Part shown: positions 14,257-20,078 of the stretch, piece after piece | How positions within the stretch are numbered: the first letter of the stretch is position 1 | Layout of the letters: each line of letters starts with the position of its first letter | IMG/VR virus record: IMGVR_UViG_3300032523_000302 | Location: 1 to 20,877 of that record | Reading direction: 5' to 3' (one strand) | DNA: 20,877 bases | From: a virus | Position numbers and translations under genes: made by a program | Notes under the pieces: model-generated | The model's database searches: none | What the model saw: the letters and a program-made list of their open reading frames with translations, nothing else | Told to the model about the DNA's origin: nothing

Positions 14257-14412
14257 TTATCCTACTAGTAAACGTTTCTTAAGCTGATAATAGATTTGTG
14301 TTGGCTTTTTATTCATTGTCCAAGCCATTTGTTTAATTGTTAGCCTATCACGCCACAATTCTATAAGAGTGTCTACTTCTTCTTCTGTGAATCCTTTCAT
14401 AATTCTATTCAT
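14257..14412 (-). CDS. 51-residue helix-turn-helix-like protein
   Basis: ATG 14412 (MNRIMKGFTEEEVDTLIELW) with a second in-frame ATG at 14400. The sequence TEEEVDTLIELWRDRLTIK, then QMAWTMNKKPTQIYYQLKKR, has the rhythm of a Myb/SANT- or resolvase-like helix-turn-helix in which the last helix is basic, so DNA binding is plausible. The start overlaps the upstream stop as ATGAATAG, the same junction type used at 12797. It is the last gene before the terminator at 14174-14205. It may regulate the operon that contains it; no target site is identified. Confidence 0.6.
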   Translation of the reverse strand: MNRIMKGFTEEEVDTLIELWRDRLTIKQMAWTMNKKPTQIYYQLKKRLLVG

Positions 14413-14572
14413 AATAGCCCCATTGGATTAGTTTATCCTCTGGGGCTGTAACTTGGTACAAATCTTTAACTGGTTTTACGTCAAATTTGACATTGAACTT
14501 GTCAGCAATAGCTCTAAAGTTCTCGATCTCCTCCTCTGTTAGTTTTATTGTTTTGGTCTTTACGGGGCTCAT
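14405..14572 (-). CDS. 55-residue hypothetical protein
   Basis: ATG 14572 (MSPVKTKTIKLTEEEIENFR), with another in-frame ATG at 14578. It continues AIADKFNVKFDVKPVKDLYQ and ends KLIQWGYYE. Mixed helix and strand, no motif recognised. It overlaps the upstream membrane-protein gene by about 59 bases and the downstream HTH-like gene by 8, and otherwise fills a gap. Codon usage looks like the neighbouring genes. Confidence 0.6.
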   Translation of the reverse strand: MSPVKTKTIKLTEEEIENFRAIADKFNVKFDVKPVKDLYQVTAPEDKLIQWGYYE

Positions 14573-14768
14573 ATGCATAAATTGTTAATAGGATCACTGA
14601 TGACGCTATTACATGAGCCAGAAAGCCAAGAGATGGATGTAGAGTTATTGTTCTCCATGTGATTATCATTGCTAGTGTGATCATATAATACACAAATATG
14701 TAAAACGCTAGGATCAATGCAATAAAACTTATCATATTTTTCATATGTTCTTTCAGTTGAGGTTTCAT
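14514..14768 (-). CDS. Small two-helix membrane protein
   Basis: 84 residues from ATG 14768. Two hydrophobic segments are visible: MISFIALILAFYIFVYYMI (about residues 12-34) and LGFLAHVIASSVILLTIY (about 47-65). A polar C-terminal tail follows (EPRKDQNNKTNRGGDREL). It should sit in the inner membrane with the basic tail in the cytoplasm. Start overlaps the upstream HTH-like gene by ATGA. Function unknown; a holin is conceivable from size and topology, but the gene lies far from lysis genes and nothing specific supports it. Confidence 0.65.
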   Translation of the reverse strand: MKPQLKEHMKNMISFIALILAFYIFVYYMITLAMIITWRTITLHPSLGFLAHVIASSVILLTIYAYEPRKDQNNKTNRGGDREL

Positions 14769-15028
14769 ATCCTAAATCTATTCATGACCTTTTCAATTAA
14801 ATCTAACCTACTACTCTTAGTGTTCCTAATCTCTATTTCATCAGTGACTAGTCTATAAATCACTTCATCAGTGTGTCTTATTCTACTATACCATCTGTTT
14901 GAAATCATCATAACCTTAATCCCACTAATTTCACTGACACGCTCAAATGCGTATCGTAAATTTGTAGGATAGAGTTTCACTATTGTAATGATCATTCTGT
15001 CGAGTTGTTCCTTGTTCTTGATTTTCAT
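14765..15028 (-). CDS. Putative helix-turn-helix DNA-binding protein
   Basis: 87 residues from ATG 15028 (MKIKNKEQLDRMIITIVKLY); a TTG at 15037 would extend it by three residues. The segment NLRYAFERVSEISGIKVMM, then ISNRWYSRIRH, has a classic HTH pattern with a conserved-looking Trp-Tyr in the recognition region, as in small phage regulators. The tail is basic. It lies between the membrane-protein gene and the gene at 15034, with five bases to the latter. It may control this small-gene transcript; no operator is identified. Confidence 0.6.
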   Translation of the reverse strand: MKIKNKEQLDRMIITIVKLYPTNLRYAFERVSEISGIKVMMISNRWYSRIRHTDEVIYRLVTDEIEIRNTKSSRLDLIEKVMNRFRI

Positions 15029-15033
15029 GATTA

Positions 15034-15309
15034 TCAAGAGTTAAAGAGTAAATCAAAATGATTAACCACCTCATTCATTGTATCCCATTTGTAAACAAAA
15101 TGAGATCCCACTTCCTGATGTACACTAATTGATAAAGGAATGAATGTGCGTGTGAGAAATGTTTCTCCTCTCATAGCTTCAAACTCATCTTCTCCTGGAT
15201 AGGAAAAGTAAAACGTGTTCTCGTGATCTGTAATCACAACGAACTTCTTTGCTGTCTCAGGTGTATTGATGTCCATCAACACGTCTGTAATTGTTTGGTG
15301 TGCTTTCAT
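15034..15309 (-). CDS. Hypothetical protein
   Basis: 91 residues from ATG 15309. Beta strands rich in aromatic residues (FVVITDHENTFYFSYPG, FIPLSISVHQEVGSHFVY) are followed by a short helix (DTMNEVVNHFDLLF). No motif or membrane segment. The 91-base gap upstream, containing an A-rich leader on the minus strand, may hold its own promoter. Function unknown. Confidence 0.7.
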   Translation of the reverse strand: MKAHQTITDVLMDINTPETAKKFVVITDHENTFYFSYPGEDEFEAMRGETFLTRTFIPLSISVHQEVGSHFVYKWDTMNEVVNHFDLLFNS

Positions 15310-15400
15310 TTGTTTTTGCTTTAGCTGTGTGTGTTATTTGCTTTAATGCTATATAAATTGAGCAGTTTATTCTGAATACTCAGCAGGCGCACAAATCACA

Positions 15401-15529
15401 TTAGAATATGATTTGCGGATAATACTTACTAAACTCAACCCACCATACAATTAGTATGATGGTTAATCCTGACAACATGCTATAGAATAGCACTGTCTCA
15501 CTGAATTCTCTTTTAGTTAATCTTTTCAT
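15401..15529 (-). CDS. 42-residue single-pass membrane peptide
   Basis: ATG 15529 gives MKRLTKREFSETVLFYSMLS, then GLTIILIVWWVEFSKYYPQI. A basic N-terminus precedes one hydrophobic helix of about 20 residues. The stop codon lies in the loop of a hairpin with 7-bp stem CAAATCA/TGATTTG (15392-15415); there is no T-run after it, so I do not call it a terminator. The gene lies 15 bases downstream of the gene ending at 15545. Likely a membrane-inserted peptide of unknown function. Confidence 0.5.
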   Translation of the reverse strand: MKRLTKREFSETVLFYSMLSGLTIILIVWWVEFSKYYPQIIF

Positions 15530-15544
15530 GTGCGTTTGATTAAA

Positions 15545-15754
15545 TTATTCTTCTAACTCTCCAAATAACTCATTCCATTCTACTGGATGAATACCAGATA
15601 TAATGAACTCACGTTCATCAATAGACAATTGAGGAAATGCATCTTGAGCAAGTCCTGATATGCCATCAACAAAATCATTCAACTGTTGTTGAGTGATATC
15701 TAATTCCATCTGATAAGTCTTACCAGATATAATACTCTGTTTTTCAATTATCAT
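15545..15754 (-). CDS. Small phage protein (SGIHPVEW type)
   Basis: 69 residues from ATG 15754. It contains ISGKTYQMELDITQQQLNDF and ends FIISGIHPVEWNELFGELEE. The final SGIxxxEW element followed by an acidic end is a pattern I associate with recurring Bacteroidetes phage proteins, with no assigned function. Overlaps the upstream gene by 11 bases. No membrane or metal motif. Confidence 0.7.
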   Translation of the reverse strand: MIIEKQSIISGKTYQMELDITQQQLNDFVDGISGLAQDAFPQLSIDEREFIISGIHPVEWNELFGELEE

Positions 15755-15959
15755 AATCTTCAGTGTCTAGTCCACTATCTTCCCATTCTGTGTAATAAAT
15801 AACATCATCAGCATAAGCATCATCTATATCTCTATAGCCTCTGCCTATACACCATTTGCGTGCATCTTTTTCATATTTGAAATAGACACAACCATCATCT
15901 CCCACCCATCCTTGATTCATTCCTTGTCCTGTAATAGAACACTCTCTGGCATATTTCAT
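15744..15959 (-). CDS. MKYAREC-type small phage protein
   Basis: 71 residues from ATG 15959, chosen because it forms ATGA with the upstream stop; a TTG at 15992 would extend the frame. It opens MKYARECSITGQGMNQGWVG and contains FKYEKDARKWC, then DVIYYTEWEDSG. This combination of an N-terminal CSxTGxGMNxGW motif and a C-terminal YYTEWED is a recurring Bacteroidetes phage protein as I know it. The two Cys and two aromatic clusters suggest a compact fold, perhaps zinc-stabilised. Function unknown. Confidence 0.8.
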   Translation of the reverse strand: MKYARECSITGQGMNQGWVGDDGCVYFKYEKDARKWCIGRGYRDIDDAYADDVIYYTEWEDSGLDTEDYDN

Positions 15960-16261
15960 AAGAATACCAGAGAGAGTGTTCCAAGAATACAAAGAATCAT
16001 CAATACAGCAGCATGATTAAATGTTGTTTGATGAATCTTCTTTACAGCTTCTGTATAAGCCTCATCTCTCTTAATAATAGCATCAATAGCTGACCAATAC
16101 AATGTAGAAATGAAGAATACAATAACAGTGACAACAAACTGCTCATCTGTTACACCCATTCTAAATGCTGTTCCTGTAGATACAAGAATATAAACAGATA
16201 GGATTCCTGCAAGCACAGCTGTTCCAACAGCTATAGCTCTAACTAATTTTAATGTGTTCAT
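15956..16261 (-). CDS. Three-helix membrane protein
   Basis: 101 residues from ATG 16261. Hydrophobic segments: LVRAIAVGTAVLAGILSVYI (about 5-27), FVVTVIVFFISTLYWSAI (about 42-60) and HAAVLMILCILGTLSLVFL (about 83-101). A basic loop (IKRDEAYTEAVKKIHQ) lies between the second and third. Probably an inner-membrane protein with three passes. It is coupled by ATGA at both ends. No family recognised; possible roles include membrane-associated host takeover or superinfection immunity, but this is speculation. Confidence 0.7.
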   Translation of the reverse strand: MNTLKLVRAIAVGTAVLAGILSVYILVSTGTAFRMGVTDEQFVVTVIVFFISTLYWSAIDAIIKRDEAYTEAVKKIHQTTFNHAAVLMILCILGTLSLVFL

Positions 16262-16545
16262 TCGGTTTGTGTGTTTAAATTTGGTAATTCTTGAATCTCA
16301 ATCATGTGTTTAGTGACATCTTCAGGCTTAAGAAAGCCTATTACATTATGAGTGATGGGTGTATCATAACATACATCACCATTAGCATCTAAGACAACAA
16401 GTTCATACAATCCTACTTTCCCACTATGACTATGTGGATCCTGAACAACAGATACACCATATCCATTGTCAAACTTCATAAATGCACGAATCCAATTAGT
16501 ACGATCGTACACCATGTTGAATAATAAATCTTTAAATGTTCTCAT
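16258..16545 (-). CDS. Hypothetical protein, LYELVV-type phage family
   Basis: 95 residues from ATG 16545 (MRTFKDLLFNMVYDRTNWIR); TTG 16572 would extend it by nine residues. It has FDNGYGVSVVQDPHSH, GKVGLYELVVLDANGD, DTPITHNVIGFL and LKPEDVTKHMIEIQELP, an order of strands I associate with a common uncharacterised Bacteroides phage protein. No catalytic signature. First gene of the leftward small-gene run; 130 non-coding bases upstream contain the short inverted repeat TGCCC/GGGCA (around 16629-16645) and may carry the promoter, though no consensus -7 box is clear. Confidence 0.7.
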   Translation of the reverse strand: MRTFKDLLFNMVYDRTNWIRAFMKFDNGYGVSVVQDPHSHSGKVGLYELVVLDANGDVCYDTPITHNVIGFLKPEDVTKHMIEIQELPNLNTQTE

Positions 16546-16675
16546 AAATAATGGGTTAAAATTGGTAAACAATAAATACTATCTAATAGAAGACATGTAG
16601 CAAATGCTTTCAATGTCTCAGTCCTTGTGCCCTCAAAATTGGGCATAATACATAATGTGATCATAATTGATTGAT

Positions 16676-16831
16676 TTAATTGCTCTTGTTCAAGATGCAT
16701 CCTTTCTTCACATACTCATTGATCTCATCCCATTGCTTCTTCATAGCATCAGCAAAATACTCATCAAGAGCATTCTTTTTAATAGAAGCAATAGTCTTAG
16801 GAAACAAGAAGGTTAAAATTGATTGTAACAT
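16676..16831 (-). CDS. 51-residue hypothetical protein
   Basis: ATG 16831 gives MLQSILTFLFPKTIASIKKN, then ALDEYFADAMKKQWDEINEY and VKKGCILNKSN. The N-terminus is a short amphipathic or hydrophobic helix; the rest is a charged helix. It starts about 25 bases downstream of a leftward terminator (16855-16883), so it may depend on readthrough or a promoter overlapping that terminator. Composition and codon use are gene-like. No family recognised. Confidence 0.6.
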   Translation of the reverse strand: MLQSILTFLFPKTIASIKKNALDEYFADAMKKQWDEINEYVKKGCILNKSN

Positions 16832-16854
16832 GTTTGTGTGGGTTTAAATGAATG

Positions 16855-16883
16855 TAAATAAAAATGCAGGCTTTGCACCTGCT
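16855..16883 (-). terminator. Intrinsic terminator ending the structured RNA region
   Basis: On the minus strand GCAGG-TGCAAAG-CCTGC is followed by ATTTTTATTT. The stem bases are 16866-16870 and 16878-16882. It lies at the downstream edge of a gene-poor, highly structured stretch, so the transcript it ends is probably non-coding. Confidence 0.7.
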
Positions 16884-17032
16884 TGGGAGCATATATACCT
16901 CCAAATCCCTCTGCACTCAATTGTAATACATTCAGGAACTATGTAATGAACATAAACCATCCTTAGCTACGTTACACTCTGTACACAAGTACTTTGGCCC
17001 ATATGGATATTACAACTGCTCACCCTTGGGAG

Positions 17033-17100
17033 CTGATTACTTTATCTACTAAATCCCTTACTTGTTAAAGCTTAGATGTTATATTTAGTAGAGTAATCAG
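17033..17100. repeat. Long imperfect inverted repeat
   Basis: Arm CTGATTACT-(TTAT)-CTACTAAAT at 17033-17054 pairs with ATTTAGTAGAGTAATCAG at 17083-17100: 18 base pairs with a 4-base bulge and a 28-base loop. It is one of the most stable hairpins in the window and lies inside the candidate structured RNA. Confidence 0.8.
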
Positions 17101-17220
17101 GTGGTTTCACATCTTAACTCAAGCCTACCATCATTACTACTCAGCTGTAGTGTCAGATTGTTATGATGATAAGGCATAGTCAGTATAGAAGTCTTCATAT
17201 CCACGTGAGAATGGTGCATT

Positions 17221-17248
17221 AAACAAAAGAGCCCTATTACAGGCTCTT
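17221..17248 (-). terminator. Intrinsic terminator overlapping a stop codon
   Basis: AAGAGCC (17227-17233) pairs with GGCTCTT (17242-17248); on the minus strand the stem is followed by TTGTTT. The TAA of the small gene ending at 17237 lies in the hairpin loop, so the terminator doubles as the gene end. Confidence 0.7.
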
Positions 17249-17436
17249 AGGATCAAAAGGATAATCATCCCATCTCCATTCTACAATACCATTAAGTTCT
17301 GTATAATATGGAACTTTAATAGTGTTAGAATAAAGACTAATTACAACTATCTTATCACCTGCATTTAATTCCTCATCAAGATTAGGCCAATCACCTTCAT
17401 GGTTCTTCTTTTCGATTTGTTAATGATGATGTACAT
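17237..17436 (-). pseudogene. Small gene split by an apparent one-base deletion
   Basis: A leftward frame open from 17419 to a TAA at 17237 reads as a plausible protein: KKNHEGDWPNLDEELNAG, DKIVVISLYSNTIKV, then TELNGIVEWRWDDYPFD. It has no ATG, GTG or TTG start before its upstream stop. In the neighbouring frame ATG 17436 gives MYIIINKSK and then meets a four-A run (minus strand, 17409-17412). One extra A there would join the two into a protein of about 66 residues. The final helix-free, Trp-rich end and the terminator at its stop support a once-intact gene. Alternatives are a -1 frameshift, a non-standard start, or a sequencing error. Confidence 0.5.
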
Positions 17437-17492
17437 ATAAATGTTAGGGTTAATGCTATATAATTTAATGAATACTGAAATCAACACTTGTG

Positions 17493-17512
17493 AAAAAAGG
17501 ATGATTACACCC
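17493..17512 (-). terminator. Possible weak intrinsic terminator
   Basis: On the minus strand GGGTG-TAAT-CATCC (one G-U pair) is followed by six T residues. The stem is only 5 bp, so efficiency is doubtful. It would end a transcript from the non-coding segment 17513-17787. Confidence 0.4.
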
Positions 17513-17787
17513 TATTAGTCACACTCCCACTCCTTTACATACAACTATTTCTTAGTAAAGTACAACATGAAGTTTACAATTCCCCGTGTAAAACTTTATT
17601 AAATTGTACATTACAATACTTTCGTTGTATTTTATAAAGAAGACATCCTCACACCACATATAACACAACGCAACGTGTATTATATATGTCATCTATTTGC
17701 TTGATGATGCATTAGAATGTTCTTCTATATACGTTAATAAGCGCAGCGATTTCTCGCCACGCTATTAATGCCTATTGGCAAAGGAGC
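17513..17787. other. Gene-free AT-rich segment with two large hairpins
   Basis: No ORF of interest is seen on either strand. It contains a nested inverted repeat at 17560-17609 (outer GTACAA/TTGTAC, inner AAGTTTACA/TGTAAAACTT) and a 13-bp hairpin at 17734-17768 (TTAATA-A-GCG, inner GCGA with a TTTC loop). AT-rich DNA with strong inverted repeats close to the point where gene direction flips could be a replication origin, a regulatory region, or another structured transcript. Sequence alone does not decide. Confidence 0.45.
17734..17768. repeat. Imperfect 13-bp inverted repeat
   Basis: TTAATA-(A)-GCG pairs with CGC-TATTAA, then a 2x2 CA/CA internal loop, then GCGA/TCGC closing a TTTC loop (GAAA, a GNRA tetraloop, on the minus strand). 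It lies 20 bases downstream of the stop of the leftward gene 17788-18186. Confidence 0.75.
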
Positions 17788-17797
17788 TTATTGCTCC
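17783..17797 (-). terminator. Hairpin containing the stop codon of the 132-residue gene
   Basis: GGAGC-TTATT-GCTCC with the TAA in its loop, followed on the minus strand by TTTGCC. The T-run is short, so termination may rely on this plus the larger hairpin at 17734-17768. Confidence 0.5.
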
Positions 17798-18186
17798 AAT
17801 GCCTTTACGTCTGCCTCGCTTAGTTCTGCTTTTGCTTTGAATGAACCCTTCATGATGCTTTGTAGTACAGCATCAGTTTGAGTTAGGCCAATCATTTGCG
17901 CATTGCTTGCGTAACCGTCGAATGCCAATCGTGTAACATTACTAGTGTTACCATTAGCATCTTCAATGGTGTCTTCCGTCTCAAGCAAGAATGCAGTGTG
18001 AACTTTACCAGCTTTAAGTTCTGCAAGGAATGGGTCTTTATCATTGATAGTAAAGACTGTTCCATTGTAGGTTACTCTGGAGTAGGTTTGTCCAGCAAGT
18101 GCAGAATCTTTTGCGTAAGGTCTAGAAGATTCTAGGACTCTAAGACGAAAGATTTGAGCCCCTTTGATTTCGATTGCAGTTGTCAT
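17788..18186 (-). CDS. Hypothetical protein, possibly nucleic-acid binding
   Basis: 132 residues from ATG 18186 (MTTAIEIKGAQIFRLRVLES). The open frame extends upstream to 18294, but that part lies in a GC-richer hairpin-forming leader. The protein is beta-rich in its first 90 residues (YSRVTYNGTVFTINDKD, KVHTAFLLETEDTIED) and ends with a helical KAKAELSEADVKALEQ. I do not recognise it; the layout would suit a small beta-barrel. It is the last leftward gene before the divergent junction and stands alone, with its own leader and terminator, suggesting separate and perhaps strong expression. Confidence 0.7.
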   Translation of the reverse strand: MTTAIEIKGAQIFRLRVLESSRPYAKDSALAGQTYSRVTYNGTVFTINDKDPFLAELKAGKVHTAFLLETEDTIEDANGNTSNVTRLAFDGYASNAQMIGLTQTDAVLQSIMKGSFKAKAELSEADVKALEQ

Positions 18187-18219
18187 TTTAGTTTGTGTTT
18201 TGTTGTTGATTAAGGTTAA

Positions 18220-18244
18220 GGCATGGGGACTACCCCAACATGCC
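18220..18244. other. GC-rich leader hairpin
   Basis: GGCATG (18220-18225) pairs with CATGCC (18239-18244), enclosing GGG/CCC with an ACTA-type loop. A second small hairpin (CCC-GCAA-GGG, 18249-18258) follows. Both lie 30-75 bases upstream of ATG 18186 in the presumed 5' leader of the leftward gene. Its GC content contrasts with the AT-rich surroundings. It may affect translation or mRNA stability. Confidence 0.55.
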
Positions 18245-18386
18245 ATTTCCCGCAAGGGGTTTCTATCTGATGTAGCCCACTCCCCCATACCCATAAAACT
18301 TTTCTAAAATTTTAAAATTGTAGGGGGCTGTTCACTATACAAGTGACTAAGGGTGGGGCACATGAATAAAAACAGAAATAATAAAA

Positions 18387-18419
18387 TTTGTTATTTTCAC
18401 GGAGGATGTTTTATATTTG
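18387..18419 (+). promoter_or_regulatory. Bacteroidetes-type promoter for the rightward genes
   Basis: TTTG at 18387-18390 and TATATTTG at 18412-18419, separated by 21 bases, match the Bacteroidetes primary sigma consensus (-33 TTTG, -7 TAnnTTTG) in both elements and spacing. Transcription would begin a few bases after 18419, leaving a very short leader before ATG 18438. It is the clearest promoter in the window and lies exactly at the strand switch. Confidence 0.75.
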
Positions 18420-18437
18420 TTAGAAACCAGCGGGGAA

Positions 18438-18785
18438 ATGATTGTACAAAAATTAAAGAAGGAGCTAAGCAATGACACGGAAGTGTCTTACAGGTATTAT
18501 TCTGTTCTTTCTGCATTGAATGATTTGGAGCTTACAGAGAGGGAAATTCAATTGATGTCTTTCATTGCTGTTTCTGGAAGTATTTCTGTTCCTAGTAATA
18601 GGGAGAAGTTCTGTACTACGTATAGTACGACAGGAGCTACAGTGAATAATATGGTGAGTAAGCTTAAGAAACGTAACCTGCTTCTTAAGAAGGATGGAAA
18701 GATTTTTGTCAATCCGTTAATATCATTGGATTTCTCAAATAGTATTACATTAGAGATAAAGATTTTGCATGAAGGAAAAGCCTAA
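18438..18785 (+). CDS. Winged-helix/HTH DNA-binding protein
   Basis: 115 residues from ATG 18438; a TTG at 18417 is rejected because it lies inside the -7 promoter element. The middle ELTEREIQLMSFIAVSGSIS, then TTGATVNNMVSKLKKRNLLL and DGKIFVNPLI, is a winged helix: LTERE helix, recognition helix with Thr/Asn, and a Lys-rich wing. Similar small proteins precede the HU gene near the terminase in Bacteroidetes phages as far as I recall. As the first gene after the promoter it may be an early regulator or a packaging-related DNA-binding protein. Its end overlaps the next gene by 17 bases. Confidence 0.7.
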   Translation: MIVQKLKKELSNDTEVSYRYYSVLSALNDLELTEREIQLMSFIAVSGSISVPSNREKFCTTYSTTGATVNNMVSKLKKRNLLLKKDGKIFVNPLISLDFSNSITLEIKILHEGKA

Positions 18786-19182
18786 TTCAATGTCCCATAG
18801 GGATTGGTTTGTTAAACAGCTTGCCAATTCTTTAAAGATGGATGTGAAGATTGTTGATCAAGTGATAAAGCATCAGTTTGATAGTGCTCTCATTGCTCTA
18901 CAAAAGAATAAGACTGTAGAGATTTCTGGATGGGGTACGTTTAAATGGAATGATAGATCTGCACAGAAGAAGCTTGATGTTTTAGATGAGAAGATTAGGA
19001 GTTTTAGAGATAGGATTTCTAGCTCTGATAGCGATGTTAGAACGGAGAAGTGGAATGATGATATTGATCAGATGTTGTTGAAGCGTAAAATACTAATGAA
19101 TAAGATAAATGAGCTTAACACAGATTTACGAAGGTTGGAAAAACAATCTGCTCCCAGAAGAAAGTCTAAAGGAACAGATTGA
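18769..19182 (+). CDS. HU/IHF-like protein with coiled-coil tail
   Basis: 137 residues from ATG 18769; ATG 18790 (MSHRDWFVKQLANSLK) is an alternative start that avoids the overlap. The N-terminal half has the HU/IHF helix-turn-helix core followed by LQKNKTVEISGWGTFKW, matching the V-x-I-x-G-F/W-G-x-F strand signature of the family. The usual DNA-wrapping beta-arm is not obvious; instead a long charged helix (VLDEKIRSFRDRISS, then LLKRKILMNKINELN) and a basic tail (RRKSKGTD) follow. IHF-like genes are known from crAss-like phages. Probably bends or compacts DNA; how the coiled coil is used is unknown. Confidence 0.75.
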   Translation: MKEKPNSMSHRDWFVKQLANSLKMDVKIVDQVIKHQFDSALIALQKNKTVEISGWGTFKWNDRSAQKKLDVLDEKIRSFRDRISSSDSDVRTEKWNDDIDQMLLKRKILMNKINELNTDLRRLEKQSAPRRKSKGTD

Positions 19183-19390
19183 TCAAGTGTCAACAGAGAG
19201 AATGAGTATATGCAATGAATGCAAGTTTCATTCTAAACATCACAAGACAATACGTTTTGATGCACATTGTACACATTGTGGATGTACGTTGTCTGCTAAG
19301 ACGAAATGTTTGTCTTGTGCGTGCCCTACAGAGAAATGGCAATCAGTGATGACAAAAGAACAAGAACAAGAAATCGATGGGGAGGAATAA
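19109..19390 (+). CDS. Zinc-ribbon protein
   Basis: 93 residues from ATG 19109, overlapping the HU-like gene by 74 bases. N-terminus LTQIYEGWKNNLLPEESLKE is helical; the second half holds CNECKFHS, HCTHCGCTLSAKTKCLSC and ACPTEKW: eight Cys in CxxC/CxC arrangements, enough for two zinc sites. This is a recurring Bacteroidetes phage protein located upstream of terminase genes in my experience. The role is unknown; binding of DNA, RNA or a protein partner is likely. Confidence 0.75.
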   Translation: MSLTQIYEGWKNNLLPEESLKEQIDQVSTERMSICNECKFHSKHHKTIRFDAHCTHCGCTLSAKTKCLSCACPTEKWQSVMTKEQEQEIDGEE

Positions 19391-19628
19391 TAAGGAAATG
19401 CGATTTAGAAAAATCAGCTTAGAGCTGCTCCTTGATACGCTAACGCATATATGGGATTCTGGAGCTGATTACGTTGACATTATTGGGATTCAAGGAGATG
19501 AACAAGATGTCATTAATATTGTGGTGAAAGAAGATTATATGTCAGATGACATCGAGGAATATGAAGGGGATGATGAAGACCCTCCTCTACCACCACTATC
19601 TGATGAAGATATAAACAATTTGATATGA
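19377..19628 (+). CDS. MRFRKIS-type acidic phage protein
   Basis: 83 residues from ATG 19377, or 76 from ATG 19398 (MRFRKISLELLLDTLTHIWD), which would leave seven bases after the previous stop and better matches the start I would expect for this protein type. It contains SGADYVDIIGIQGDEQD and IVVKEDYMSDD, then an acidic tail with PPLPPLSDEDINNLI. Common in Bacteroidetes phages as an uncharacterised protein. No catalytic motif. ATGA overlap with the next gene. Confidence 0.75.
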   Translation: MGRNNKEMRFRKISLELLLDTLTHIWDSGADYVDIIGIQGDEQDVINIVVKEDYMSDDIEEYEGDDEDPPLPPLSDEDINNLI

Positions 19629-19816
19629 ACAGAGCTATGATTGGACAAGAGTCCATTTCCGTAATTGAAAGACTGGCAGCATTGTGTGCCACGCCTGGTA
19701 TTGATGAGAAGACAAAAGAAATTGCTAATAAGCAGATTCAGGAATTGTTGAGCGGTCCCGTTCAGATTTCTGTGCTAGAGCTAAAGACAGCTGCTGCTGG
19801 TATTGTAACCCTATAA
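19625..19816 (+). CDS. Small helical hypothetical protein
   Basis: 63 residues from ATG 19625 (MNRAMIGQESISVIERLAAL), coupled to the previous gene by ATGA. It is helical throughout (EKTKEIANKQIQELLSG, then ISVLELKTAAAGIVTL). No motif is recognised. It stops four bases before the next ATG. Position suggests it belongs to the rightward run heading to the packaging genes. Confidence 0.65.
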   Translation: MNRAMIGQESISVIERLAALCATPGIDEKTKEIANKQIQELLSGPVQISVLELKTAAAGIVTL

Positions 19817-19820
19817 TAAT

Positions 19821-20078
19821 ATGAAAGATTTACACAACGATATTCCTGCCTCAGCAAAAGATGCTGAAGAATTGGTTGATTTCATAAAAAATGAAACTCC
19901 CGAAGATGAATACTTAAGAGTGAGAAGAGATATGCATAGGGAAATTATGTATGTAAAAAATACAATTGCTCAATTGATGGAAGACATTAAAAAAGAAATT
20001 GATCATATTGATTGGTCTGTTTTGCAAATGGAAGAGTCTTATGAGAATTATTTAAAACAGAAAAATGGCAGCTCCTAA
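19821..20078 (+). CDS. Coiled-coil hypothetical protein
   Basis: 85 residues from ATG 19821. Mostly charged helix: AEELVDFIKNETPEDEYL, VRRDMHREIMYVKNTI and MEDIKKEIDHIDWSVLQMEE suggest a coiled coil that could mediate oligomerisation. It ends NYLKQKNGSS and overlaps the GIY-YIG gene by 14 bases. Function unknown. Confidence 0.65.
   Translation: MKDLHNDIPASAKDAEELVDFIKNETPEDEYLRVRRDMHREIMYVKNTIAQLMEDIKKEIDHIDWSVLQMEESYENYLKQKNGSS

Larger units (their letters stand above)
16855..17226 (-). ncRNA. Candidate structured non-coding RNA between two terminators
   Basis: This roughly 370-base stretch has no convincing long ORF and lies between two leftward terminators (17221-17248 and 16855-16883). 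Its minus-strand sequence can form several strong helices: a long inverted repeat at 17033-17100; an 11-bp long-range helix joining 16918-16928 (CAATTGTAATA) and 17008-17018 (TATTACAACTG) with one G-U pair; hairpins GCTCCC/GGTGAGC around 17019-17034; GTAC-TTGT-GTAC around 16980-16993; and GGAG/CTCC around 16886-16903. That arrangement fits an independently transcribed RNA, though its 5' end is not defined. Two short ORFs (35 and 40 codons) at its upstream edge cannot be excluded. I do not recognise the RNA class. Confidence 0.45.

Noticed and set aside
16618-16650. Inverted repeat TGCCC/GGGCA as a terminator
   Set aside because: Stem is only 5 bp and no T-run follows on either strand.
17110-17232. 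40-codon leftward ORF (MHHSHVDMKTSIL, ending RLELRCETT)
   Set aside because: Overlaps the 35-codon ORF in another frame and the candidate RNA; no composition or context feature favours it.
17161-17268. 35-codon leftward ORF (MIILLILRACNRALL, ending DFYTDYALSS)
   Set aside because: The C-terminal part looks protein-like, but the frame crosses a terminator hairpin and overlaps the split gene; too short and too uncertain to call, though conservation could revive it.
18187-18294. Longer start for the gene at 17788
   Set aside because: The added region is GC-rich and forms stable hairpins, while ATG 18186 starts a sensible beta-strand sequence with an A-rich leader.
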